Positions 52,559 to 60,493 of a stretch of DNA of 64,000 nt are shown here, piece after piece. The notes under the pieces were generated by a model. It saw nothing but the letters and a program-made list of their open reading frames with translations. It had not been told where the DNA came from and did not search any database. The translations under genes and the position numbers were made by a program. The DNA comes from Pseudarthrobacter siccitolerans. GTDB taxonomy: Bacteria > Actinomycetota > Actinomycetes > Actinomycetales > Micrococcaceae. Location: contig NZ_JAUSXB010000001.1 in the NCBI RefSeq assembly GCF_030823375.1, forward strand, positions 372,001 through 436,000, written 5' to 3'. Each line of letters opens with the position of its first letter. Within the stretch, counting starts at the first letter, position 1.

Positions 52559-53902
52559 GTGACAGCTACGCTTGATGCGGCGGGTTCGGGATGTCCGGGT
52601 CCTGTTGAGCCTCCCGTTCTGTTGGTACTCGTTTCGAGGTACAGGTATCTCGACGCCGATTCCATCGCCCGGCTGCAATCGGCAGCCCCACTCATCATGC
52701 AGGACTTACCGGGCCGCAGCAGGGCTGTATCAGGCTGCGTGGTTCTATCCACATGTAACCGGTTCGAGATTTACTGTGAAATTGCGCCCGCACCTGAAGC
52801 CGGTAAGGCATGCGCAGATGCGCTGGAAGCCGTGAGCTCCTGCTCCCGCCTACCGCTGGCAACCCTGCGGGCACTGTTCGAATGCCGTATCGGGCCGGCA
52901 GTGGCAGAACATCTTTTTGGCGTTGCATGCGGGCTGGATTCGCTGGTCATAGGCGAACGTGAAATCGCCGGCCAAATCCGCCGTGCGTTGGCTGCAGCCC
53001 AAGCTGCAGGAACGGCCACCGGACTCCTGATCCGACTACTTCAAGGGGCTTTGCGCACTGCGAAGGACGTCGGAACACGGGCGCGCCTTGGGGGTGCCGG
53101 CACGTCAGTGGCTTCCGTGGCGATTAATCTGGCCGTCTCCCGGTTGAGCCCGTTGATGCTCTCGGATCTGTCCGTGGTCGTCATTGGCAGCGGGTCTTAC
53201 GCTGCGTGCATTATGAGCCTGCTAGCGAGGGGAAAGTGTTCAAATGTCACCGTCTTCTCCCGCTCAGGCAGGACGGCCGCATTCGCCGCTGCCCATGCGG
53301 TGGCAGCGGTAACGGAAGCGGAGCTGCAGGCAGCCATCGGCCGGGCGAACGTTGTTATTGGCTGTAGCGGCAACGGATCCCGCATCGGCACCTCGGTGAT
53401 GGCACGGCAGCAGAAGGACCCCAAGCCTCTCGTGGCCTTGGATCTTGCTCCCAACCGCGACTTCGATCCCGACGTTGGTGAGTTAGCCGGCGTTGACTTG
53501 ATCACTCTTGAAGCGGTGCGCCGGGCCGCCCCGCAGACGGACTCAGCACAAATCCAGCTGGCCCGAATGTTGATCCGGGATTCAGCCTGCCGCTTTTACG
53601 AACAAGAATCCCTCCGCACTATCGATGCTGCGATTATTGCCCTGCGCCACCACCTTCATCAGGCGCTTGAGCGGGAAATGGAAAACGTCAGAAAGCGAAA
53701 CGGAGCGAGCACGTCGGCGGAGGAAACTGCCAGGGTCCTGCGGCGTTTTGTCCGTCAGGTGCTGCACACGCCCTCGGTACGTGCAAGAGAACTGGCTGCT
53801 GCGGGCCGGCGTGACGAGTATATGGCCGCGCTGGAGGCACTCTTTGGCATCAGCGTCCACCTCGCCCAGCCCGCCGGTGTCCCAAATGCCCTTGAGCAGT
53901 AG
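52559..53902 (+). CDS. Glutamyl-tRNA reductase paralogue (HemA-like)
   Basis: A 447-aa three-domain protein. The catalytic Cys66 is in VVLSTCNRFEIYCE; the substrate/linker region has FGVACGLDSLVIGEREIAGQ; the NADPH domain has VVVIGSGSYAACIMSLLARG; a long spine helix and C-terminal dimerisation domain follow. It makes glutamate-1-semialdehyde, the first step to tetrapyrroles. GGAAGGA seven bases before fixes the GTG at 52559. It stands alone, away from hemB/C/D/L, and is divergent in sequence (ISSYR-like N-terminus changed to LVLVSRYRYLDADS), so it is probably a second copy. Its last residues fall in a tandem repeat. Confidence 0.85.
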   Translation: MTATLDAAGSGCPGPVEPPVLLVLVSRYRYLDADSIARLQSAAPLIMQDLPGRSRAVSGCVVLSTCNRFEIYCEIAPAPEAGKACADALEAVSSCSRLPLATLRALFECRIGPAVAEHLFGVACGLDSLVIGEREIAGQIRRALAAAQAAGTATGLLIRLLQGALRTAKDVGTRARLGGAGTSVASVAINLAVSRLSPLMLSDLSVVVIGSGSYAACIMSLLARGKCSNVTVFSRSGRTAAFAAAHAVAAVTEAELQAAIGRANVVIGCSGNGSRIGTSVMARQQKDPKPLVALDLAPNRDFDPDVGELAGVDLITLEAVRRAAPQTDSAQIQLARMLIRDSACRFYEQESLRTIDAAIIALRHHLHQALEREMENVRKRNGASTSAEETARVLRRFVRQVLHTPSVRARELAAAGRRDEYMAALEALFGISVHLAQPAGVPNALEQ

Positions 53903-53928
53903 GGACATTCTTGATCAGCAGGGACACT
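53891..53928. repeat. Tandem 19-bp direct repeat resembling an IS21-type end
   Basis: Two copies follow each other: CTTGAGCAGTAGGGACATT (53891-53909) and CTTGATCAGCAGGGACACT (53910-53928), with 16 of 19 bases the same. The minus-strand form, TGTCCCTGCTGATCAAGAA, recalls the multiple terminal repeats of IS21-family elements. The first copy overlaps the stop codon of the hemA paralogue. No transposase gene is near, so this would be a footprint. Confidence 0.6.
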
Positions 53929-53992
53929 AAAGAGGTTTGATGCGGTCATCTTCGTCGGGTTCGCTGACGGGACATCTGAAGAGGAAGCCGGT

Positions 53993-55795
53993 TCAGCCGC
54001 CGTGCCGCCTCGCCAGGAACGCGGCCAGCGCCGGGTTATCGATTTCATGGGCCAGCCACGGAACTGCCTGAGCTGCCGCCTCGTCGCCAAGCACAGCCCT
54101 GTGGGACTGCCCCCGCACCACGAATTCCCGCATCCCGCTCCGGCTCGCCAGTTCAGCCAGACGCTCCACGAATGCCGACGCACGTGGCGACCTGCTGGCA
54201 ATGGAAACTTCCGCCGCCGTATCCAGCAGGCGGGCCGAATACCAGAGGTACCACGGCCTGGGTTCCAGGCCCCGGTCTATCCAGTGCTCGGCAGCGGCGA
54301 GGTCGCCGTGCGCCACGAACAACCGCGCTTCCGCACCGGCTGCCAAGGCCATGTAGCAGTGGTCGCCGGCCAGTTCTGCCATCACCCATGACCTGTCGAT
54401 CAGGGCGGCTGCTTCCTCCAGCTGCCCGGCGGCCAGGTACGTTTCTCCCCGCACCCCGGCGACAAACGGCTCGAACGCGGTCCAGTGTTCCTCCGCAATC
54501 CAGACCTGTGCCCGGTCCAGGGATTCGGCCGCCTGCTCCAGTTCCCCGCGGAGCAGCCGGACCCTGCCGAGCAGCGCCTCGCTGAACGCCTGCTGGCGGC
54601 GGTTCCCGGCGACCCTGGCCAGTCTTCCGGACTCCGTCAGAGCCCTCACGGCGCCCTCGTACCGGGCAGTGTCCGAGGCCAGCATGCCTTGGATAGCCAG
54701 GATTCTGGCCTGTTCGTCGGGGAATCTATCCGCCGCCGTCATCGCCCGGTCCAGCCAGCCGGCAGCCCGGTCCGGTACGCCCCGCTGCACGGACAGGTAG
54801 CCCAGCTCGCGGTAGGCTGCAGCGGCAGTCCGGGAGGCGCCGTCGGGCCCTTCCGCCTGCAGGGCACGGTGCAGGAGGTCCGCCACCTCAGCGCCGCGGC
54901 CGCCTGCCTGGTGGATCAGCGCTCCGGAGAGCGTCACCAGGGACTCGGCGAGCAAATGTTCATTTCCGGTGCGCTGGGCGAGCACCACCGCGAGCCGCAG
55001 CTGGTCCAGCCCCCGGTCTACCGCCCCTGCCCACAGAGATGACCCGCCGGCGTCGAGATACGACCGTACTGTCCCCACAGTGGCCGGCATTCCGGGATCC
55101 GCTTCCGGAGCCGCAGCGGACAGTGCCCGCCGGACTTCCGCAGGCAGCGGCAGGCCCAGCTCCTGCCGGTAGAGGTCCCCGCATTTCGTGACGTGCTGGC
55201 GGGCGCGGCGATGTTCGCCCAGGGCCACAAAAGCTTTGACCAGGACTGCGTTGCAGTCTGCGTGGAAGGGATCCCGGTCAAGGGCCAGGGCTGCCAGTTC
55301 CGCCGCCACATCGGGAGTACCCGCAGCCAGGGCCGCCAGCGCGGCCTCGTAGAGCAGGGACTGGACCATGTTGTCGAAGCGGTACCGCTGGTCCGCCAGC
55401 CAGGAATCGAAGACGGGGCAGTCCACGAAGGACAGCCCCTGCAGCAACTGGCCGGTGAAGCTTCGGGGGTCCAGGCCAGGGTTGGCGGCCGAGTCCATCA
55501 CTTCCAGTGCATCGCAGCGCCAGGGGGATTGCAGTACAAGCCGCAGGGGATCACCCGCCAATGTCACGCCGTCGAGGGTCCGCCGCAGTTCGGACAGGTT
55601 CCAGCGCAGGGCACCAAGCGGGTCCGCGGCGTCCGGGAAGAGCAGCGACGCTGTGCGGGACCGGCCGGTGCCGCCGGCCTGCAGCGCAAGATAGGCAAGC
55701 ACCGCCCAGGCCTTGCGGCCTCTGGGCTGCAGGGGAGCTGCGCCGGGGGACTCGATCACGGGCGGACCGAGGAGCCGAATCCAATTCTCGGCCAT
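53993..55795 (-). CDS. SARP/BTAD-type transcriptional regulator with TPR-like C-terminus
   Basis: A 600-aa regulator. Residues 1-95 form a winged-helix like that of SARP/AfsR proteins: WIRLLGPPVIESPGAAPLQ, RGRKAWAVLAYLALQAG and DPLGALRWNLSELRRTLDG. A bacterial transcriptional activation domain follows (about 100-240: AAELAALALDRDPFHADCNA, ALGEHRRARQHVTKCGDLYR). The rest is Ala-rich helical repeats of TPR type. No ATPase domain is present. The ATG at 55795 is used since the upstream 73 residues are not family-like. It is divergent from a 53-aa gene; direct repeats between them may be its operator. Confidence 0.85.
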   Translation of the reverse strand: MAENWIRLLGPPVIESPGAAPLQPRGRKAWAVLAYLALQAGGTGRSRTASLLFPDAADPLGALRWNLSELRRTLDGVTLAGDPLRLVLQSPWRCDALEVMDSAANPGLDPRSFTGQLLQGLSFVDCPVFDSWLADQRYRFDNMVQSLLYEAALAALAAGTPDVAAELAALALDRDPFHADCNAVLVKAFVALGEHRRARQHVTKCGDLYRQELGLPLPAEVRRALSAAAPEADPGMPATVGTVRSYLDAGGSSLWAGAVDRGLDQLRLAVVLAQRTGNEHLLAESLVTLSGALIHQAGGRGAEVADLLHRALQAEGPDGASRTAAAAYRELGYLSVQRGVPDRAAGWLDRAMTAADRFPDEQARILAIQGMLASDTARYEGAVRALTESGRLARVAGNRRQQAFSEALLGRVRLLRGELEQAAESLDRAQVWIAEEHWTAFEPFVAGVRGETYLAAGQLEEAAALIDRSWVMAELAGDHCYMALAAGAEARLFVAHGDLAAAEHWIDRGLEPRPWYLWYSARLLDTAAEVSIASRSPRASAFVERLAELASRSGMREFVVRGQSHRAVLGDEAAAQAVPWLAHEIDNPALAAFLARRHGG

Positions 55796-55836
55796 AGGCC
55801 CCATGCTACTGCCACCCGTCCCGGGCGTCTTCGCCT

Positions 55837-55895
55837 TCACACGCTTGCTCACACGCCCGCCGCACACACTGGCATCACCACATCCGCCCACACTC
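55837..55895. promoter_or_regulatory. Array of five CAC-rich direct repeats, possible SARP binding region
   Basis: In the 115 bp between the SARP-type gene and the 53-aa gene, octamers TCACACGC (55837), TCACACGC (55849), GCACACAC (55862), TCACCACA (55875) and CCACACTC (55888) start at distances of 12, 13, 13 and 13 bp. SARP proteins are known to bind direct repeats near promoters, usually with 11-bp spacing, so the match is partial. Confidence 0.45.
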
Positions 55896-55910
55896 ATACG
55901 AGGTGCAAAC

Positions 55911-56072
55911 ATGGAACTGTTCGGCTTACTGCTATTTGGACTCTGGGTTCTTATTGCCACTGTCTGCGCCGTGCTGGCCGACGGCCGGGGCCACACGCCC
56001 GACGTCCGCTCCACAGCGCCGTGGTCGGCCGGGAACCTTCCCAGCGAGCCTTACGCGTCGCTCCGTATGTAG
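55911..56072 (+). CDS. Small membrane protein (53 aa)
   Basis: Starts MELFGLLLFGLWVLIATVCA, one membrane helix, then a polar tail of about 30 residues ending SLRM. ACGAGGTG lies seven bases upstream. It is divergent from the SARP-type regulator and so may be its target. Function unknown. Confidence 0.6.
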   Translation: MELFGLLLFGLWVLIATVCAVLADGRGHTPDVRSTAPWSAGNLPSEPYASLRM

Positions 56073-56110
56073 GTCCTCTGGTCCAGCCAACAAGAAGTAC
56101 GACGGCGGGA

Positions 56111-56160
56111 GGCCGGCTGATCTGCCGGCCCACCGCCGCAGTCTCCGCAAGCACGGAGAC
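56111..56160. repeat. Two adjacent perfect hairpins
   Basis: GGCCGGC-TGATCT-GCCGGCC (56111-56130) and GTCTCCG-CAAGCA-CGGAGAC (56141-56160) each have 7-bp arms and 6-bp loops, ten bases apart. They follow the 53-aa gene and precede the 88-aa gene, so they may end the first transcript or structure the leader of the second. Confidence 0.55.
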
Positions 56161-56228
56161 GGTGCCGGTGCTGGCGGGGAGGGGAAAAGGCGGGACACTG
56201 GAAGTCACTACTACGAAAGCGACACCTT

Positions 56229-56495
56229 TTGATTAAGCTGCAGCAGGACGCCGATGGTTTCATCCGGATGAACCGGCACTTCCCGGAAAGCGTCATTGTC
56301 ACTGTCACCTTTGCGGACGGCGCAACCGAGGAGCTCTCAGGCCGCCGGCTCAACCGTGCGTATGATGACGCCCTGGCGGCCTACCGCGCCCGGAACCACC
56401 TTGACGCCAAGGGCTTTTCGCGATCCCCAAAGAAGAAGACGGGCTCAGGTAACAAGATCGATTTTGTGCCCGTCCACCCGGGCATGGGTGACTGA
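56229..56495 (+). CDS. Hypothetical protein (88 aa)
   Basis: A short soluble protein of unknown family. It reads MNRHFPESVIVTVTFADGAT then a helix with YDDALAAYRARNHLDAK and a Lys-rich tail. The start is TTG at 56229 or ATG at 56268 (MNRHFPES); neither has a strong ribosome binding site. It stands between two hairpins and a secreted-peptide gene. Confidence 0.5.
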   Translation: MIKLQQDADGFIRMNRHFPESVIVTVTFADGATEELSGRRLNRAYDDALAAYRARNHLDAKGFSRSPKKKTGSGNKIDFVPVHPGMGD

Positions 56496-56760
56496 CTGCA
56501 GGGAAGGGTGGGTCACCAGACAGCTGACGCCGGCTGGCGCGGGTTCCCCGGGGCATCGCCAATATCAAGGGGGCCGATGCCGGCAGATGGGGTAGCAAAC
56601 ACCCTTATGGTGGCGCGGACCCGGGGGTAGTTTGGGCAACAGCGGGAGCCAGCCTTGAGGCGGCTTGGCCGCATCGCAGGGTCAGTTGGGAACCCGGTTC
56701 ACTACCCGCCCGCAACCATCGGCGGTCCTGCTTTCCCGTGTCCTATTCAGGAGACAAAAA

Positions 56761-56979
56761 ATGTTTAAGCGCGTTGCAGCGATCCTTGCTGCTGTTTTCG
56801 CGGCGCTTTTCCTCTTTGGAGGACCCAGTGGACAAGCAACACCAGGTGCCCCTGATGAGAACGTCCCGACCACCTATGTCGACTGCCCGCTCGAACGGAT
56901 CGGCAGCCAGCTCGTGCGCTGTGACAACCTCACGGGGGCCGGAGTGGAAGCACCGTTCTGGATTCCTGAGCAGAAATAG
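56761..56979 (+). CDS. Small secreted protein (72 aa) with two cysteines
   Basis: A signal peptide, FKRVAAILAAVFAALFLFGG, precedes a mature part of about 45 residues with CPLERIGSQLVRCDNLTGAG, so one disulfide is possible. CAGGAGAC lies six bases before the ATG. Mature part is neutral. Function unknown; it could be a signalling or toxin-like peptide but there is no evidence for this. Confidence 0.72.
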   Translation: MFKRVAAILAAVFAALFLFGGPSGQATPGAPDENVPTTYVDCPLERIGSQLVRCDNLTGAGVEAPFWIPEQK

Positions 56980-57055
56980 GCCGTAAGTATCCCCGCCCCT
57001 GGCTGGAAGGCCATCCTTGAGGTCCTGGGGCGCTGCGGTTCAGATCGGAGTTGGC

Positions 57056-57214
57056 ATGATCCAGGCTCTGCTGTGCAAATTGAATATCCGCCACGAATGG
57101 CACGTTGAACATGCCGACGACGGAAGCCTCTACAAGCGATGTCGGCGCTGCGGCAAGGATGGCGACAGCGGTGATGGCGCCACCAACGCTTGGGCGCTGC
57201 AGAAGTGGTGGTAA
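57056..57214 (+). CDS. Small zinc-ribbon-like protein (52 aa), DUF1660-like
   Basis: Reads MIQALLCKLNIRHEWHVEHA, YKRCRRCGKDGDSG and ends ALQKWW. The Cys, two His and CxxC can bind one zinc ion; the form recalls DUF1660 phage-type proteins. CGGAG precedes the ATG. A clear paralogue with MIRALLCRLNIGHHWLVERT and RRCTRCGK is at 63534-63716, 6.5 kb away. Confidence 0.65.
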   Translation: MIQALLCKLNIRHEWHVEHADDGSLYKRCRRCGKDGDSGDGATNAWALQKWW

Positions 57215-57586
57215 ACCCTCCGCCTTGGCAGCGCCCAAGTAGACAGTCTGTGAAAACGGGGTTAGCGGGTTAGCGGCCTGCCAACGTTGATTACATCGTC
57301 TGGCAGTGTTTGCGCGCGATACTCGATGGCCCTGCTCGGTGAGACATGCAGGCATCTCAGTCTTAGGTTGTGTGTGTGTGTGGTAACCACCAACCTGAGA
57401 GGTCTTCACGCATTCACGATGCAAGCCACGTCCTGACTCAGGACACCTCCTCCGCCAAAGGTAGAGCCTCATTAGCAAGAAGTAACCAGAGCTGTCAGCC
57501 CAACCTGTCGGATGACTAGGGAATTTTGCGGCGGCAGGTATGTTGCAGTCGCCGACAATCCTGCAAGAGAAATGAGATGCACTTCC
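57215..57586. other. Non-coding stretch with short repeats
   Basis: No gene is supported. It holds a direct repeat GGGTTAGC twice in a row near 57258-57273, a (GT)n run inside a hairpin whose arms are CTTAGGTTG (57362-57370) and CAACCTGAG (57391-57399), and a palindrome TCCTGACTCAGGA at 57431-57443. These may be transcription signals or remains of a mobile element. Confidence 0.4.
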
Positions 57587-57883
57587 GTGGCAACCGGTTA
57601 CTACGAACTGCGCACTGCCGTCAGTGAATCCCGTGACAGCTCCCTGGAAGCCCCGAAGTCCGCCAAAGCTCCGGACACCAGGTCCATTGTTCTGGAACTC
57701 GACGAGGCAACGTCTTTGACGGACTGCCCCCGGCGGCGAGTTCATCGCCGAAGAGCTCGTCGTCCAGGTCATCCCAGGCCGACGACGAATTCACCTGCTA
57801 TTCCTGCTTCCTGGGTACGGCACCGCCCCCAGAAGGCGCATGACAAAAACGGCCATGCCTACTGCGTCGGCTGTGAAGGCTGA
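57587..57883 (+). pseudogene. Decayed second copy of the DUF4193 gene
   Basis: Four parts in different frames line up with the intact DUF4193 gene at 48740-49042: GYYELRTAVSESRDSSLEAP and RSIVLELDEATSLTD; then GEFIAEELVVQVIPG; then ADDEFTCYSCFLG; and last QKAHDKNGHAYCVGCEG. Both CxxC pairs remain but in different frames, so at least three frameshifts separate them. The gene is dead. Confidence 0.85.
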
Positions 57884-58271
57884 GCGGTTCCGGCCGGCGG
57901 TCCCGGAGCATGTCTGGGACCGCATCCGGGAAGAGTTCATCCTGCCGACGGCAGCAGACCTGGAGACCCACTTCCAGTCCCTCGGCGACCCCGAGGCCAT
58001 GCGTCGCGCTGTCCGGGTGTTCATCGACGAGGAAGTGTTCTGCCCGGGCTTTCAGCTCAAGAACGGGCTCCTTCGTGAGCCGGTACTGAGGATCTTTGAG
58101 CACGCCATGACATTAAGGATCCCGCGCAACGGCGTCGCCGCCTGGATGGTCAGACCGCTGCCAGTTGCCGCCGACGCACGTCGGGTCGACATGCTGGACG
58201 ACATATGGCCGCTCTAGGCCGCCCTCACCGGCTTTGCCGAGCGGTACCGCCCGCTCGAAAATTGCCGCTAA
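57873..58271 (+). pseudogene. Unrecognised gene with in-frame amber codon, antitoxin-like C-terminus
   Basis: From GTG 57873 (or ATG 57840) the frame reads EHVWDRIREEFILPTAADLE, AMRRAVRVFIDEEVFCPGF and RIFEHAMTLRIPRNGVAAWM to MLDDIWPL, a TAG at 58215-58217, then AALTGFAERYRPLENCR and TAA. The part after the stop has the same amino-acid style and helix pattern, so the TAG probably broke a longer gene. AAWMVRPLPVAADARRVDML distantly resembles the C-terminal domain of Xre/MbcA/ParS antitoxins; this is weak. If the TAG is the true stop, the product is 114 aa. Confidence 0.45.
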
Positions 58272-58321
58272 CCCTTGGATGCTCGGTCCCGCGACAGCAA
58301 GCAGTTGCACAGGATAAACCG

Positions 58322-58565
58322 GTGTCCGACGAACCCGCACAGTACCGCTTTCTGACTCCACGCAGGCGGCCAAAGAGCTGAAACTTAAACCAAACCAGAT
58401 CTACGTGCACAATAAGACAGGGAGATTCGGGCTCTTCAGATCTGCCGCCGCGGCATGTGGCGTATCGGCCGGCAGGACCTTGAGGACTACCTCGCCGAGG
58501 CATATCGGCATAGCGCCGAGCGCATCGCCGCTGGCGAGTTTAATGATGACGCTGAGTCTGTGTAG
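58322..58565 (+). pseudogene. Excisionase-type helix-turn-helix protein, frameshifted
   Basis: The frames change twice: VSDEPAQYRFLTP, then TQAAKELKLKPNQIYV, then EIRALQICRRGMWRIGRQDL followed by EDYLAEAYRHSAERIAAGEF. Together these make a MerR/excisionase-like DNA-binding protein of about 80 residues of a sort common in actinobacteria. The GTG at 58322 would be its start. Two frameshifts make it non-functional. Confidence 0.75.
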
Positions 58566-58813
58566 CCAACAGTGGGGACTAACAAGACCGATATATCTTC
58601 TGCCTTAACCACGTGACCGGATCAGGTTTACGCCCGGGCAACAATTGAGCACGAAGAGAACTACCAGTTGTCGAATTTGAGAATTTCATCATTGACAATG
58701 ACTTCTGAACCAATTTAACGTTGTGACTCCGCGGCGAATGGTCTCCTCCGGGTTGGTAAAACTGGCGCGCCATTAATCTGGAAGTGCGCTTCCCGAGCTC
58801 AGGAGATACTGCA

Positions 58814-59329
58814 ATGAAGCGATTCTCACCCCCCGCTATGGCTGCCGTGGCCACTCTGTCACTGGCCCTCATTTCCCTGCCAGCAGCAAATGCAGCCCCA
58901 CCTAAGGGTCCAGATGATTTGCATTTCGACTTGGAGGCAGGCGTTGGCTGCGATTTCCACCTGTTGGTAGACGGCACCGGCTCGAAGGTCAAACGCCATA
59001 AATTTACGGACAGGAATGGCAACCCGGTCCGGGTAATTGAAGCCGGAAAGGGATACACGCTGGTTTACACAAATGCCGATACAGGTGAGTCCATTACTTT
59101 CACCTCAAACGGCTCGGTTTCCAACACGGTTATCGATCCGAAGACAGGAATACAAACCGTCTCGATAACGGGCCATACGGGGCTGATCCTCTTCCCATCT
59201 GACATCCCGGAGGGCCCCTCAACGACTCAGTACATCGGAAAGGTGGTCTACACGGTAGATACCGCAGGGGTTTTCGAAGTTCAAAGCGAAGCGGGGCAAT
59301 CGTTCGACGTCTGCGCGGCTTTGAGCTAA
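58814..59329 (+). CDS. Secreted hypothetical protein (171 aa)
   Basis: A signal peptide ends at ALISLPAANAAPP. The mature part has LHFDLEAGVGCDFHLLVDGT and DVCAALS at the end, so two cysteines, and is beta-rich throughout. AGGAGA eight bases before supports the ATG at 58814. Related to small exported actinobacterial proteins of unknown function. The upstream 200 bp is AT-rich compared with the rest of the window. Confidence 0.8.
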   Translation: MKRFSPPAMAAVATLSLALISLPAANAAPPKGPDDLHFDLEAGVGCDFHLLVDGTGSKVKRHKFTDRNGNPVRVIEAGKGYTLVYTNADTGESITFTSNGSVSNTVIDPKTGIQTVSITGHTGLILFPSDIPEGPSTTQYIGKVVYTVDTAGVFEVQSEAGQSFDVCAALS

Positions 59330-59433
59330 GAGCGCCCGACAGTGCGCCGGTCGCTCTTCAAGGCGCGGCCGGCGCAAACCAGTACTCATGAGATCGGTCC
59401 AACTCTTGTTCCCCTCGCACTACTTTCTGTTTA

Positions 59434-59517
59434 GGTGATGACATCGCTGAGGCAGAGCGCACTGCAGAAGGCATCGCGGCGAGCGAGCTCCATAACGATG
59501 ACGAGTCGGCGGAGTAG
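59434..59517 (+). pseudogene. C-terminal remnant of a second excisionase-type HTH gene
   Basis: Reads GDDIAEAERTAEGIAASELH then NDDESAE and TAG. It matches the end of the decayed HTH gene 900 bp upstream (EDYLAEAYRHSAERIAAGEF, NDDAESV). No N-terminal part is found, and it abuts a minus-strand gene fragment at about 59518. Confidence 0.6.
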
Positions 59518-59518
59518 G

Positions 59519-59888
59519 CGGCGTCCCGCGGTCGACGGCTGCTCCCGCCAGCCCGGGATGGCATCGAGGTCACTGCGTAAGCGGGGGAGAGAACGTCCTC
59601 AGCTGCCTCCTTGCCTCGGCGGGCCAGCCATCCCGCCAGGGTCGACTCACGGGCGGAACGCCCGCTGACAGGCAGCCGGACCTCTGCCTCACGGAACGCC
59701 AGAATGTCGCCCAGGTTTCGCTGGCCCGGCGCCCTCAGCCGCGGCGCAGCCGGTGACAGTCCCCTCTGATGCTCGGCTTTCAGGTCTGGGTCCTGCCTGG
59801 CGGCGATGGGCAGGTGGTACCGGACCACAGACTCCGCAACGCCCGCACCTGCCGCGATCTTCGGCGCAGGGGTTTGGTTCCGGTACAT
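59519..59888 (-). pseudogene. Helicase-associated-domain protein, truncated and frameshifted
   Basis: Starts MYRNQTPAPKIAAGAGVAES with VVRYHLPIAARQDPDLKAEH, an N-terminal HTH region, then RNLGDILAFREAEVRLPVSG and WLARRGKEAAEDVLSPAYA. A frameshift near 59575 leads to DLDAIPGWREQPS. These are the N-terminus and first repeat of helicase-associated (HA) domain proteins of Arthrobacter. The remaining repeats are missing. Confidence 0.75.
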
Positions 59889-59908
59889 CACAATTCGAAG
59901 CAGGTGGC

Positions 59909-60340
59909 ATGGCATGTGGGGTTTGCAGTGACACAGACAGCGTCGGGGAAGTTGGGCCAGCTGAGGACGAGCAGACTTTGCACGTCGCCATTACCTAGGT
60001 TCGGCCCGGAATCCTCCGGATAGTTCTCCTGCCTCACTCACGAATCACCCCCGCCCATGGGGCTTTAGCGAGCGCCCGGTTGCTGGCCTGCGGGGACGGC
60101 AAGCCAGTGGGCGTTCTCCTGGAAATTACGGGCGTTAAATCTGTCAGCAAGGAAGCGGTCGCGGTCTGCAGTGAGGCGTCCACCGTCGCTGCCTTTGCCC
60201 TTCTCGGCCGTTTGCCGGTGGACAAGGTCATCGCTCATGGGCTCCGTGGACTCGCTTGGCCTGATTGCCCGGTCAGGTATTTTGTGGACGAGCAGGAAGC
60301 CCTTACCTGGCTAGCTACTTCAGCCGGCAATAGAACCTGA
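59909..60340 (+). pseudogene. DUF7793-like gene with in-frame amber codon
   Basis: The frame from ATG 59909 reads GEVGPAEDEQTLHVAIT, TAG at 59996-59998, then VRPGILRIVLLPHSRITPAH, VGVLLEITGVKSVSKEAVAV and AFALLGRLPVDKVIAHGLRG to FVDEQEALTWLATS. The second part is that of STAS-like proteins I recall as DUF7793, in which a Trp is common where the TAG lies. A shorter product from TTG 60080 could still be made. Role unknown. Confidence 0.6.
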
Positions 60341-60419
60341 AGGCGCCGGAAAGGCGCGCCCCGTTCGCTGAGCGCGCCCTTCGATTCTCACGTTCGCAAC
60401 CGTTCGCATTCGGCCGCAT

Positions 60420-60443
60420 CCATCATAAGCATGCTTATGATGG
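60420..60443. promoter_or_regulatory. Orphan perfect 24-bp palindrome
   Basis: CCATCATAAGCA followed by its exact complement TGCTTATGATGG. This is the shape of a MarR-type operator. It lies between two convergent (broken) genes, 80 bp from one stop and 50 bp from the other, so it serves no gene now present; it may be the operator of a lost gene. Confidence 0.6.
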
Positions 60444-60493
60444 GGATTTCAAGTCAGTCGTGCGCACAGCTGCTGCCGTAGTCCAAGCAACGC

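Noticed and set aside
57370..57382. (GT)n run as a possible phase-variation tract
   Set aside because: Only about six units and not inside or right before a coding frame that it could switch.
57388..57400. CTGAGA-like bases that recall a TPP riboswitch core
   Set aside because: The second conserved part of the TPP aptamer is absent and no thiamine gene follows.
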